From assembly GCA_949825025.1 (NCBI GenBank), contig OX463780.1, forward strand, positions 17,519,480 through 17,583,479: a DNA stretch of 64,000 nt, read 5' to 3'. Position numbers and translations under genes: made by a program. Under the pieces are notes generated by a model. That model was not told the origin of the DNA. It did no database searches and saw nothing but the letters and a program-made list of their open reading frames with translations. Source of the stretch: Siphlonurus alternatus. Taxonomy: Eukaryota > Arthropoda > Insecta > Ephemeroptera > Siphlonuridae. Positions 28,925 to 43,900 of this stretch are shown here, piece by piece (position 1 is the first letter of the stretch; every line of letters begins with the position of its first letter).

Positions 28925-31900
28925 CCTTCCTAACACCATTCATGTAACAAGTGTAGCTTGATTTTTATTTTCCATCAGGTAAATTGTAGAGCTTTTTTTA
29001 TTAACACAAAATATATAAAATCATATATTTCTTGAGAAACACCTAAAAATCTGTTTAAAAAATTTAATATAGGGCTTTATTACTACCTAATTTTGAACCT
29101 GAAATCTCACGGTCTGTAATCAATTTCTATATTTTTTTTTACTCTGCAACAAATACCTAGAGTAAAGCTAGAGCTAAAAAAACAAAAGAAAACATACATA
29201 TCATCATTAGTCAGTACTTGAATTTTACTTTTTTAATGATAAGTACAGTTGATAGACAGACCATTAAAAAAGCAAAAACAGTAAATACAACAATTTTAAT
29301 TTAAATATATGTAAGCCAATTTATAATCTTATATTAAATTACAATCATACCACCTTGTATTGGAATCCACTACATCAATTTTGTTTTCACTTTTCATTTT
29401 TGTTTTTATTTCAATTCATTTGTTATTTTATATTCACATGACACGTACTTTTATTATATTTAAAGAAGAAGCTTTTATTCTCTTCTGAAACAAACAAAAT
29501 GACAAAAAGGACATTAATATATGGATTCATATTTCATTACAAAGATAGCAATGTTTTTTTTACTGTAATTCTTACCTTTCTAACACCATTCATGTAACAA
29601 GTGTAGCTTGATTTTTATTTTCCATCAGGTAAATTGTAGAGCTTTTTTTATTAACACAAAATATATAAAATCATATATTTCTTGAGAAACACCTAAAAAT
29701 CTGTTTAAAAAATTTAATAAAGGGCTTTATTACTACATAATTTTGAACCTGAAATCTCACGGTCTGTAATCAATTTCTATATTTTTTTTTTACTCTGCAA
29801 CAAATACCTAGAGTAAAGCTAGAGCTAAAAAAACAAAAGAAAACATACATATCATCATTAGTCAGTACTTGAATTTTACTTTTTTAATGATAAGAACAGT
29901 TGATAGACAGACCATTAAAAAAGCAAAAACAGTAAATACAACAATTTTAATTTAAATATATGTAAGCCAATTTATAATCTTATATTAAATTACAATCATA
30001 CCACCTTGTTTTGGAATCCACTACATCAATTTTGTTTTCACTTTTCATTTTTGTTTTTATTTCAATTCATTTGTTATTTTATATTCACATGACACGTACT
30101 TTTATTATATTTAAAGACGAAGCTTTTATTCTCTTCTGAAACAAACAAAATAACAAAAAGTACGTTAATAAATGGATTCATATTTCATTACAAAGATAAC
30201 AATGTTTTTTTTTTACTGTAATTCTTACCTTCCTAACACCATTCATGTAACAAGTGTAGCTTGATTTTTATTTTCCATCAGGTAAATTGTAGAGTTTTTT
30301 TTATTAACACAAAATATATAAAATCATATATTTCTTGAGAAACACCTAAAAATCTGTTTAAAAAATTTAATATAGGGCTTTATTACTACCTAATTTTGAA
30401 CCTGAAATCTCACGGTCTGTAATCAATTTCTATTTTTTTTTTTTACTCTGCAACAAATACCTAGAGTAAAGCTAGAGCTAAAAAAACAAAAGAAAACATA
30501 CATATCATCATTAGTCAGTACTTGAATTTTACTTTTTTAATGATAAGTACAGTTGATAGACAGACCATTAAAAAAGCAAAAACAGTAAATACAACAATTT
30601 TAATTTAAATATATGTAAGCCAATTTATAATCTTATATTAAATTACAATCATACCACCTTGTATTGGAATCCACTACATCAATTTTGTTTTCACTTTTCA
30701 TTTTTGTTTTTATTTCAATTCATTTGTTATTTTATATTCACATGACACGTACTTTTAATATATTTAAAGAAGAAGCTTTTATTCTCTTCTGAAACAAACA
30801 AAATGACAAAAAGGACATTAATAAATGGATTCATATTTCATTACAAAGATTAAAATGTTTTTTTTTTACTGTAATTCTTACCTTCCTAACACCATTCATG
30901 TAACAAGTGTAGCTTGATTTTTATTTTCCATCAGGTAAATTGTAGAGCTTTTTTTATTAACACAAAATATATGAAATCATATATTTCTTGAGAAACACCT
31001 AAAAATCTGTTTAAAAAATTTAATATAGGGCTTTACTACTACCTAATTTTGAACCTGAAATCTCACGGTCTGTAATCAATTTCTATATTTTTTTTTTACT
31101 CTGCAACAAATACCTAGAGTAAAGCTAGAGCTAAAAAAACAAAAGAAAACATACATATCATCATTAGTCAGTACTTGAATTTTACTTTTTTAATGATAAG
31201 TACAGTTGATAGACAGACCATTAAAAAAGCAAAAACAGTAAATACAACAATTTTAATTTAAATATATGTAAGCCAATTTATAATCTTATATTAAATTACA
31301 ATCATACCACCTTGTATTGGAATCCACTACATCAATTTTGTTTTCACTTTTCATTTTTGTTTTTATTTCAATTCATTTGTTATTTTATATTCACATGACA
31401 CGTACTTTTAATATATTTAAAGAAGAAGCTTTTATTCTCTTCTGAAACAAACAAAATGACAAAAAGGACATTAATAAATGGATTCATATTTCATTACAAA
31501 GATTAAAATGTTTTTTTTTTACTGTAATTCTTACCTTCCTAACACCATTCATGTAACAAGTGTAGCTTGATTTTTATTTTCCATCAGGTAAATTGTAGAG
31601 CTTTTTTTATTAACACAAAATATATGAAATCATATATTTCTTGAGAAACACCTAAAAATCTGTTTAAAAAATTTAATATAGGGCTTTACTACTACCTAAT
31701 TTTGAACCTGAAATCTCACGGTCTGTAATCAATTTCTATATTTTTTTTTTACTCTGCAACAAATACCTAGAGTAAAGCTAGAGCTAAAAAAACAAAAGAA
31801 AACATACATATCATCATTAGTCAGTACTTGAATTTTACTTTTTTAATGATAAGTACAGTTGATAGACAGACCATTAAAAAAGCAAAAACAGTAAATACAA

Positions 31901-34900
31901 CAATTTTAATTTAAATATATGTAAGCCAATTTATAATCTTATATTAAATTACAATCATACCACCTTGTATTGGAATCCACTACATCAATTTTGTTTTCAC
32001 TTTTCATTTTTGTTTTTATTTCAATTCATTTGTTATTTTATATTCACATGACACGTACTTTTATTATATTTAAAGACGAAGCTTTTATTCTCTTCTGAAA
32101 CAAACAAAATAACAAAAAGTACGTTAATAAATGGGTTCATATTTCATTACAAAGATAACAATGTTTTTTTTTACTGTAATTCTTACCTTCCTAACACCAT
32201 TCATGTAACAAGTGTAGCTTGATTTTTATTTTCCATCAGGTAAATTGTAGAGCTTTTTTTATTAACACAAAATATATAAAATCATATATTTCTTGAGAAA
32301 CACCTAAAAATCTGTTTAAAAAATTTAATATAGGGCTTTATTACTACCTAATTTTGAACCTGAAATCTCACGGTCTGTAATCAATTTCTATATTTTTTTT
32401 TACTCTGCAACAAATACCTAGAGTAAAGCTAGAGCTAAAAAAACAAAAGAAAACATACATATCATCATTAGTCAGTACTTGAATTTTACTTTTTTAATGA
32501 TAAGTACAGTTGATAGACAGACCTTTAAAAAAGCAAATACAGTAAATACAACAATTTTAATTTAAATATATGTAAGCCAATTTATAATCTTATATTAAAT
32601 TACAATCATACCACCTTGTATTGGAATCCACTACATCAATTTTGTTTTCACTTTTCATTTTTGTTTTTATTTCAATTCATTTGTTATTTTATATTCACAT
32701 GACACGTACTTTTATTATATTTAAAGACGAAGCTTTTATTCTCTTCTGAAACAAACAAAATAACAAAAAGTACGTTAATAAATGGATTCATATTTCATTA
32801 CAAAGATAACAATGTTTTTTTTTACTGTAATTCTTACCTTCCTAACACCATTCATGTAAAAAGTGTAGCTTGATTTTTATTTTCCATCAGGTAAATTGTA
32901 GAGCTTTTTTTATTAACACAAAATATATAAAATCATATATTTCTTGAGAAACACCTAAAAATCTGTTTAAAAAATTTAATATAGGGCTTTATTACTACCT
33001 AATTTTGAACCTGAAATCTCACGGTCTGTAATCAATTTCTATATTTTTTTTTACTCTGCAACAAATACCTAGAGTAAAGCTAGAGCTAAAAAAACAAAAG
33101 AAAACATACATATCATCATTAGTCAGTTCTTGAATTTTACTTTTTTAATGATAAGTACAGTTGATAGACAGACCATTAAAAAAGCAAAAACAGTAAATAC
33201 AACAATTTTAATTTAAATATATGTAAGCCAATTTATAATCTTATATTAAATTACAATCATACCACCTTGTATTGGAATCCACTACATCAATTTTGTTTTC
33301 ACTTTTCTTTTTTGTTTTTATTTCAATTCATTTGTTATTTTATATTCACATGACACGTACTTTTATTATATTTAAAGAAGAAGCTTTTATTCTCTTCTGA
33401 AACAAACAAAATGACAAAAAGGACATTAATATATGGATTCATATTTCATTACAAAGATAGCAATGTTTTTTTTACTGTAATTCTTACCTTCCTAACACCA
33501 TTCATGTAACAAGTGTAGCTTGATTTTTATTTTCCATCAGGTAAATTGTAGAGCTTTTTTTATTAACACAAAATATATAAAATCATATATTTCTTGAGAA
33601 ACACCTAAAAATCTGTTTAAAAAATTTAATAAAGGGCTTTATTACTACATAATTTTGAACCTGAAATCTCACGGTCTGTAATCAATTTCTATGTTTTTTT
33701 TTACTCTGCAACAAATACCTAGAGTAAAGCTAGAGCTAAAAAAACAAAAGAAAACATACATATCATCATTAGTCAGTACTTGAATTTTACTTTTTTAATG
33801 ATAAGAACAGTTGATAGACAGACCATTAAAAAAGCAAAAACAGTAAATACAACAATTTTAATTTAAATATATGTAAGCCAATTTATAATCTTATATTAAA
33901 TTACAATCATACCACCTTGTTTTGGAATCCACTACATCAATTTTGTTTTCACTTTTCATTTTTGTTTTTATTTCAATTCATTTGTTATTTTATATTCACA
34001 TGACACGTACTTTTATTATATTTAAAGACGAAGCTTTTATTCTCTTCTGAAACAAACAAAATAACAAAAAGTACGTTAATAAATGGGTTCATATTTCATT
34101 ACAAAGATAACAATGTTTTTTTTTTACTGTAATTCTTACCTTCCTAACACCATTCATGTAACAAGTGTAGCTTGATTTTTATTTTCCATCAGGTAAATTG
34201 TAGAGCTTTTTTTATTAACACAAAATATATAAAATCATATATTTCTTGAGAAACACCTAAAAATCTGTTTAAAAAATTTAATATAGGGCTTTATTACTAC
34301 CTAATTTTGAACCTGAAATCTCACGGTCTGTAATCAATTTCTATATTTTTTTTTACTCTGCAACAAATACCTAGAGTAAAGCTAGAGCTAAAAAAACAAA
34401 AGAAAACATACATATCATCATTAGTCAGTACTTGAATTTTACTTTTTTAATGATAAGTACAGTTGATAGACAGACCATTAAAAAAGCAAAAACAGTAAAT
34501 ACAACAATTTTAATTTAAATATATGTAAGCCAATTTATAATCTTATATTAAATTACAATCATACCACCTTGTTTTGGAATCCACTACATCAATTTTGTTT
34601 TCACTTTTCATTTTTGTTTTTATTTCAATTCATTTGTTATTTTATATTCACATGACACGTACTTTTATTATATTTAAAGACGAAGCTTTTATTCTCTTCT
34701 GAAACAAACAAAATAACAAAAAGTACGTTAATAAATGGATTCATATTTCATTACAAAGATAACAATGTTTTTTTTTTTACTGTAATTCTTACCTTCCTAA
34801 CACCATTCATGTAACAAGTGTAACTTGATTTTTATTTTCCATCAGGTAAATTGTAGAGTTTTTTTTATTAACACAAAATATATAAAATCATATATTTCTT

Positions 34901-37900
34901 GAGAAACACCTAAAAATCTGTTTAAAAAATTTAATATAGGGCTTTATTACTACCTAATTTTGAACCTGAAATCTCACGGTCTGTAATCAATTTCTATTTT
35001 TTTTTTTTACTCTGCAACAAATACCTAGAGTAAAGCTAGAGCTAAAAAAACAAAAGAAAACATACATATCATCATTAGTCAGTACTTGAATTTTACTTTT
35101 TTAATGATAAGTACAGTTGATAGACAGACCATTTAAAAAGCAAAAACAGTAAATACAACAATTTTAATTTAAATATATGTAAGCCAATTTATAATCTTAT
35201 ATTAAATTACAATCATACCACCTTGTATTGGAATCCACTACATCAATTTTGTTTTCACTTTTCATTTTTGTTTTTATTTCAATTCATTTGTTATTTTATA
35301 TTCACATGACACGTACTTTTAATATATTTAAAGAAGAAGCTTTTATTCTCTTCTGAAACAAACAAAATGACAAAAAGGACATTAATAAATGGATTCATAT
35401 TTCATTACAAAGATTAAAATGTTTTTTTTTTACTGTAATTCTTACCTTCCTAACACCATTCATGTAACAAGTGTAGCTTGATTTTTATTTTCCATCAGGT
35501 AAATTGTAGAGCTTTTTTTATTAACACAAAATATATGAAATCATATATTTCTTGAGAAACACCTAAAAATCTGTTTAAAAAATTTAATATAGGGCTTTAC
35601 TACTACCTAATTTTGAACCTGAAATCTCACGGTCTGTAATCAATTTCTATATTTTTTTTTTACTCTGCAACAAATACCTAGAGTAAAGCTAGAGCTAAAA
35701 AAACAAAAGAAAACATACATATCATCATTAGTCAGTACTTGAATTTTACTTTTTTAATGATAAGTACAGTTGATAGACAGACCATTAAAAAAGCAAAAAC
35801 AGTAAATACAACAATTTAAATTTAAATATATGTAAGCCAATTTATAATCTTATATTAAATTACAATCATACCACCTTGTATTGGAATCCACTACATCAAT
35901 TTTGTTTTCACTTTTCATTTTTGTTTTTATTTCAATTCATTTGTTATTTTATATTCACATGACACGTACTTTTATTATATTTAAAGAAGAAGCTTTTATT
36001 CTCTTCTGAAACAAACAAAATGACAAAAAGGACATTAATATATGGATTCATATTTCATTACAAAGATAGCAATGTTTTTTTTACTGTAATTCTTACCTTC
36101 CTAACACCATTCATGTAACAAGTGTAGCTTGATTTTTATTTTCCATCAGGTAAATTGTAGAGCTTTTTTTATGAACACAAAATATATAAAATCATATATT
36201 TCTTGAGAAACACCTAAAAATCTGTTTAAAAAATTTAATATAGGGCTTTATTACTACCTAATTTTGAGTCTGAAATCTCACGGTCTGTAATCAATTTCTA
36301 TATTTTTTTTTACTCTGCAACAAATACCTAGAGTAAAGCTAGAGCTAAAAAAACAAAAGAAAACATACATATCATCATTAGTCAGTACTTGAATTTTACT
36401 TTTTTAATGATAAGTACAGTTGATAGACAGACCATTAAAAAAGCAAAAACAGTAAATACAACAATTTTAATTTAATTATATGTAAGCCAATTTATAATCT
36501 TATATTAAATTACAATCATACCACCTTGTTTTGGAATCCACTACATCAATTTTGTTTTCACTTTTCATTTTTGTTTTTATTTCAATTCATTTGTTATTTT
36601 ATATTCACATGACACGTACTTTTATTATATTTAAAGACGAAGCTTTTATTCTCTTCTGAAACAAACAAAATAACAAAAAGTACGTTAATAAATGGGTTCA
36701 TATTTCATTACAAAGATAACAATGTTTTTTTTTACTGTAATTCTTACCTTCCTAACACCATTCATGTAACAAGTGTAGCTTGATTTTTATTTTCCATCAG
36801 GTAAATTGTAGAGCTTTTTTTATTAACACAAAATATATAAAATCATATATTTCTTGAGAAACACCTAAAAATCTGTTTAAAAAATTTAATATAGGGCTTT
36901 ATTACTACCTAATTTTGAACCTGAAATCTCACGGTCTGTAATCAATTTCTATATTTTTTTTTACTCTGCAACAAATACCTAGAGTAAAGCTAGAGCTAAA
37001 AAAACAAAAGAAAACATACATATCATCATTAGTCAGTACTTGAATTTTACTTTTTTAATGATAAGTACAGTTGATAGACAGACCATTAAAAAAGCAAATA
37101 CAGTAAATACAACAATTTTAATTTAAATATATGTAAGCCAATTTATAATCTTATATTAAATTACAATCATACCACCTTGTATTGGAATCCACTACATCAA
37201 TTTTGTTTTCACTTTTCATTTTTGTTTTTATTTCAATTCATTTGTTATTTTATATTCACATGACACGTACTTTTATTATATTTAAAGACGAAGCTTTTAT
37301 TCTCTTCTGAAACAAACAAAATAACAAAAAGTACGTTAATAAATGGATTCATATTTCATTACAAAGATAACAATGTTTTTTTTTACTGTAATTCTTACCT
37401 TCCTAACACCATTCATGTAAAAAGTGTAGCTTGATTTTTATTTTCCATCAGGTAAATTGTAGAGCTTTTTTTATTAACACAAAATATATAAAATCATATA
37501 TTTCTTGAGAAACACCTAAAAATCTGTTTAAAAAATTTAATATAGGGCTTTATTACTACCTAATTTTGAACCTGAAATCTCACGGTCTGTAATCAATTTC
37601 TATATTTTTTTTTACTCTGCAACAAATACCTAGAGTAAAGCTAGAGCTAAAAAAACAAAAGAAAACATACATATCATCATTAGTCAGTACTTGAATTTTA
37701 CTTTTTTAATGATAAGTACAGTTGATAGACGGACCATTAAAACAGCAAAAACAGTTAATACAACAATTTTAATTTAAATATATGTAAGCCAATTTATAAT
37801 CTTATATTAAATTACAATCATACCACCTTGTATTGGAATCCACTACATCAATTTTGTTTTCACTTTTCTTTTTTGTTTTTATTTCAATTCATTTGTTATT

Positions 37901-40900
37901 TTATATTCACATGACACGTACTTTTATTATATTTAAAGAAGAAGCTTTTATTCTCTTCTGAAACAAACAAATTGACAAAAAGAACATTAATATATGGATT
38001 CATATTTCATTACAAAGATAGCAATGTTTTTTTTACTGTAATTCTTACCTTCCTAACACCATTCATGTAACAAGTGTAGCTTGATTTTTATTTTCCATCA
38101 GGTAAATTGTAGAGCTTTTTTTATTAACACAAAATATATAAAATCATATATTTCTTGAGAAACACCTAAAAATCTGTTTAAAAAATTTAATAAAGGGCTT
38201 TATTACTACATAATTTTGAACCTGAAATCTCACGGTCTGTAATCAATTTCTATGTTTTTTTTTACTCTGCAACAAATACCTAGAGTAAAGCTAGAGCTAA
38301 AAAAACAAAAGAAAACATACATATCATCATTAGTCAGTACTTGAATTTTACTTTTTTAATGATAAGAACAGTTGATAGACAGACCATTAAAAAAGCAAAA
38401 ACAGTAAATACAACAATTTTAATTTAAATGTATGTAAGCCAATTTATAATCTTATATTAAATTACAATCATACCACCTTGTATTGGAATCCACTACATCA
38501 ATTTTGTTTTCACTTTTCATTTTTGTTTTTATTTCAATTCATTTGTTATTTTATATTCACATGACACGTACTTTTATTATATTTAAAGACGAAGCTTTTA
38601 TTCTCTTCTGAAACAAACAAAATAACAAAAAGTACGTTAATAAATGGGTTCATATTTCATTACAAAGATAACAATGTTTTTTTTTTACTGTCATTCTTAC
38701 CTTCCTAACACCATTCATGTAAAAAGTGTAGCTTGATTTTTATTTTCCATCAGGTAAATTGTAGAGCTTTTTTTATTAACACAAAATATATAAAATCATA
38801 TATTTCTTGAAAAACACCTAAAAATCTGTTTAAAAAATTTAATATAGGGCTTTATTACTACCTAATTTTGAACCTGAAATCTCACGGTCTGTAATCAATT
38901 TCTATTTTTTTTATTTTACTCTGCAACAAATACCTAGAGTAAAGCTAGAGCTAAAAAAACAAAAGAAAACATACATATCATCATTAGTCAGTACTTGAAT
39001 TTTACTTTTTTAATGATAAGTACAGTTGATAGACAGACCATTAAAAAAGCAAAAACAGTAAATACAACAATTTTAATTTAAATATATGTAAGCCAATTTA
39101 TAATCTTATATTAAATTACAATCATACCACCTTGTATTGGAATCCACTACATCAATTTTGTTTTCACTTTTCATTTTTGTTTTTATTTCAATTCATTTGT
39201 TATTTTATATTCACATGACACGTACTTTTATTATATTTAAAGAAGAAGCTTTTATTCTCTTCTGAAACAAACAAAATGACAAAAAGGACAATAATAAATG
39301 GATTCATATTTCATTACAAAGATTAAAATGTTTTTTTTTTTTACTGTTATTCTTACCTTCCTAACACCATTTATGTAACAAGTGTAGCTTGATTTTTATT
39401 TTCCATCAGGTAAATTGTAGAGCTTTTTTTATTAACACAAAATATATAAAATCATATATTTCTTGAGAAACACCTAAAAATCTGTTTAAAAAATTTAATA
39501 TAGGGCTTTATTACTACCTAATTTTGAGTCTGAAATCTCACGGTCTGTAATCAATTTCTATATTTTTTTTTTACTCTGCAACAAATACCTAGAGTAAAGC
39601 TAGAGCTAAAAAAACAAAAGAAAACATACATATCATCATTAGTCAGTACTTGAATTTTACTTTTTTAATGATAAGTACAGTTGATAGACAGACCATTAAA
39701 AAAGCAAAAACAGTAAATACAACAATTTTAATTTAAATATATGTAAGCCAATTTATAATCTTATATTAAATTACAATCATACCACCTTGTATTGGAATCC
39801 ACTACATCAATTTTGTTTTCACTTTTCATTTTTGTTTTTATTTCAATTCATTTGTTATTTTATATTCACATGACACGTACTTTTATTATATTTAAAGAAG
39901 AAGCTTTTATTCTCTTCTGAAACAAACAAAATGACAAAAAGGACATTAATATATGGATTCATATTTCATTACAAAGATAGCAATGTTTTTTTTACTGTAA
40001 TTCTTACCTTCCTAACACCATTCATGTAACAAGTGTAGCTTGATTTTTATTTTCCATCAGGTAAATTGTAGAGCTTTTTTTATGAACACAAAATATATAA
40101 AATCATATATTTCTTGAGAAACACCTAAAAATCTGTTTAAAAAATTTAATATAGGGCTTTATTACTACCTAATTTTGAGTCTGAAATCTCACGGTCTGTA
40201 ATCAATTTCTATATTTTTTTTTACTCTGCAACAAATACCTAGAGTAAAGCTAGAGCTAAAAAAACAAAAGAAAACATACATATCATCATTAGTCAGTACT
40301 TGAATTTTAATTTTTATAATGATAAGTACAGTTGATAGACAGACCATTAAAAAAGCAAAAACAGTAAATACAACAATTTTAATTTAATTATATGTAAGCC
40401 AATTTATAATCTTATATTAAATTACAATCATACCACCTTGTTTTGGAATCCACTACATCAATTTTGTTTTCACTTTTCATTTTTGTTTTTATTTCAATTC
40501 ATTTGTTATTTTATATTCACATGACACGTACTTTTATTATATTTAAAGACGAAGCTTTTATTCTCTTCTGAAACAAACAAAATAACAAAAAGTACGTTAA
40601 TAAATGGGTTCATATTTCATTCCAAAGATAACAATGTTTTTTTTTACTGTAATTCTTACCTTCCTAACACCATTCATGTAACAAGTGTAGCTTGATTTTT
40701 ATTTTCCATCAGGTAAATTGTAGAGCTTTTTTTATTAACACAAAATATATAAAATCATATATTTCTTGAGAAACACCTAAAAATCTGTTTAAAAAATTTA
40801 ATATAGGGCTTTATTACTACCTAATTTTGAACCTGAAATCTCACGGTCTGTAATCAATTTCTATATTTTTTTTTACTCTGCAACAAATACCTAGAGTAAA

Positions 40901-43900
40901 GCTAGAGCTAAAAAAACAAAAGAAAACATACATATCATCATTAGTCAGTACTTGAATTTTACTTTTTTAATGATAAGTACAGTTGATAGACAGACCATTA
41001 AAAAAGCAAATACAGTAAATACAACAATTTTAATTTAAATATATGTAAGCCAATTTATAATCTTATATTAAATTACAATCATACCACCTTGTATTGGAAT
41101 CCACTACATCAATTTTGTTTTCACTTTTCATTTTTGTTTTTATTTCAATTCATTTGTTATTTTATATTCACATGACACGTACTTTTATTATATTTAAAGA
41201 CGAAGCTTTTATTCTCTTCTGAAACAAACAAAATAACAAAAAGTACGTTAATAAATGGGTTCATATTTCATTACAAAGATAACAATGTTTTTTTTTTACT
41301 GTCATTCTTACCTTCCTAACACCATTCATGTAAAAAGTGTAGCTTGATTTTTATTTTCCATCAGGTAAATTGTAGAGCTTTTTTTATTAACACAAAATAT
41401 ATAAAATCATATATTTCTTGAAAAACACCTAAAAATCTGTTTAAAAAATTTAATATAGGGCTTTATTACTACCTAATTTTGAACCTGAAATCTCACGGTC
41501 TGTAATCAATTTCTATTTTTTTTATTTTACTCTGCAACAAATACCTAGAGTAAAGCTAGAGCTAAAAAAACAAAAGAAAACATACATATCATCATTAGTC
41601 AGTACTTGAATTTTACTTTTTTAATGATAAGTACAGTTGATAGACAGACCATTAAAAAAGCAAAAACAGTAAATACAACAATTTTAATTTAAATATATGT
41701 AAGCCAATTTATAATCTTATATTAAATTACAATCATACCACCTTGTATTGGAATCCACTACATCAATTTTGTTTTCACTTTTCATTTTTGTTTTTATTTC
41801 AATTCATTTGTTATTTTATATTCACATGACACGTACTTTTATTATATTTAAAGAAGAAGCTTTTATTCTCTTCTGAAACAAACAAAATGACAAAAAGGAC
41901 AATAATAAATGGATTCATATTTCATTACAAAGATTAAAATGTTTTTTTTTTTTACTGTTATTCTTACCTTCCTAACACCATTTATGTAACAAGTGTAGCT
42001 TGATTTTTATTTTCCATCAGGTAAATTGTAGAGCTTTTTTTATTAACACAAAATATATAAAATCATATATTTCTTGAGAAACACCTAAAAATCTGTTTAA
42101 AAAATTTAATATAGGGCTTTATTACTACCTAATTTTGAGTCTGAAATCTCACGGTCTGTAATCAATTTCTATATTTTTTTTTACTCTGCAACAAATACCT
42201 AGAGTAAAGCTAGAGCTAAAAAAACAAAAGAAAACATACATATCATCATTAGTCAGTACTTGAATTTTACTTTTTTAATGATAAGTACAGTTGATAGACA
42301 GACCATTAAAAAAGCAAAAACAGTAAATACAACAATTTTAATTTAATTATATGTAAGCCAATTTATAATCTTATATTAAATTACAATCAAACCACCTTGT
42401 TTTGGAATCCACTACATCAATTTTGTTTTCACTTTTCATTTTTGTTTTTATTTCAATTCATTTGTTATTTAATATTCACATGACACGTACTTTTATTATA
42501 TTTAAAGACGAAGCTTTTATTCTCTTCTGAAACTAAATAACAAAAAGTACGTTAATAAATGGGTTCATATTTCATTACAAAGATAACAATGTTTTTTTTT
42601 ACTGTAATTCTTACCTTCCTAACACCATTCATGTAACAAGTGTAGCTTGATTTTTATTTTCCATCAGGTAAATTGTAGAGCTTTTTTTATTAACACAAAA
42701 TATATAAAATCATATATTTCTTGAGAAACACCTAAAAATCTGTTTAAAAAATTTAATATAGGGCTTTATTACTACCTAATTTTGAACCTGAAATCTCACG
42801 GTCTGTAATCAATTTCTATATTTTTTTTTTACTCTGCAACAAATACCTAGAGTAAAGCTAGAGCTAAAAAAACTAAAGAAAACATACATATCATCATTAG
42901 TCAGTACTTGAATTTTACTTTTTTAATGATAAGTACAGTTGATAGACAGACCATTAAAAAAGCAAATACAGTAAATACAACAATTTTAATTTAAATATAT
43001 GTAAGCCAATTTATAATCTTATATTAAATTACAATCATACCACCTTGTATTGGAATCCACTACATCAATTTTGTTTTCACTTTTCATTTTTGTTTTTATT
43101 TCAATTCATTTGTTATTTTATATTCACATGACACGTACTTTTATTATATTTAAAGACGAAGCTTTTATTCTCTTCTGAAACAAACAAAATAACAAAAAGT
43201 ACGTTAATAAATGGGTTCATATTTCATTACAAAGATAACAATGTTTTTTTTTTACTGTCATTCTTACCTTCCTAACACCATTCATGTAAAAAGTGTAGCT
43301 TGATTTTTATTTTCCATCAGGTAAATTGTAGAGCTTTTTTTATTAACACAAAATATATAAAATCATATATTTCTTGAAAAACACCTAAAAATCTGTTTAA
43401 AAAATTTAATATAGGGCTTTATTACTACCTAATTTTGAACCTGAAATCTCACGGTCTGTAATCAATTTCTATTTTTTTTATTTTACTCTGCAACAAATAC
43501 CTAGAGTAAAGCTAGAGCTAAAAAAACAAAAGAAAACATACATATCATCATTAGTCAGTACTTGAATTTTACTTTTTTAATGATAAGTACAGTTGATAGA
43601 CAGACCATTAAAAAAGCAAAAACAGTAAATACAACAATTTTAATTTAAATATATGTAAGCCAATTTATAATCTTATATTAAATTACAATCATACCACCTT
43701 GTATTGGAATCCACTACATCAATTTTGTTTTCACTTTTCATTTTTGTTTTTATTTCAATTCATTTGTTATTTTATATTCACATGACACGTACTTTTATTA
43801 TATTTAAAGAAGAAGCTTTTATTCTCTTCTGAAACAAACAAAATGACAAAAAGGACAATAATAAATGGATTCATATTTCATTACAAAGATTAAAATGTTT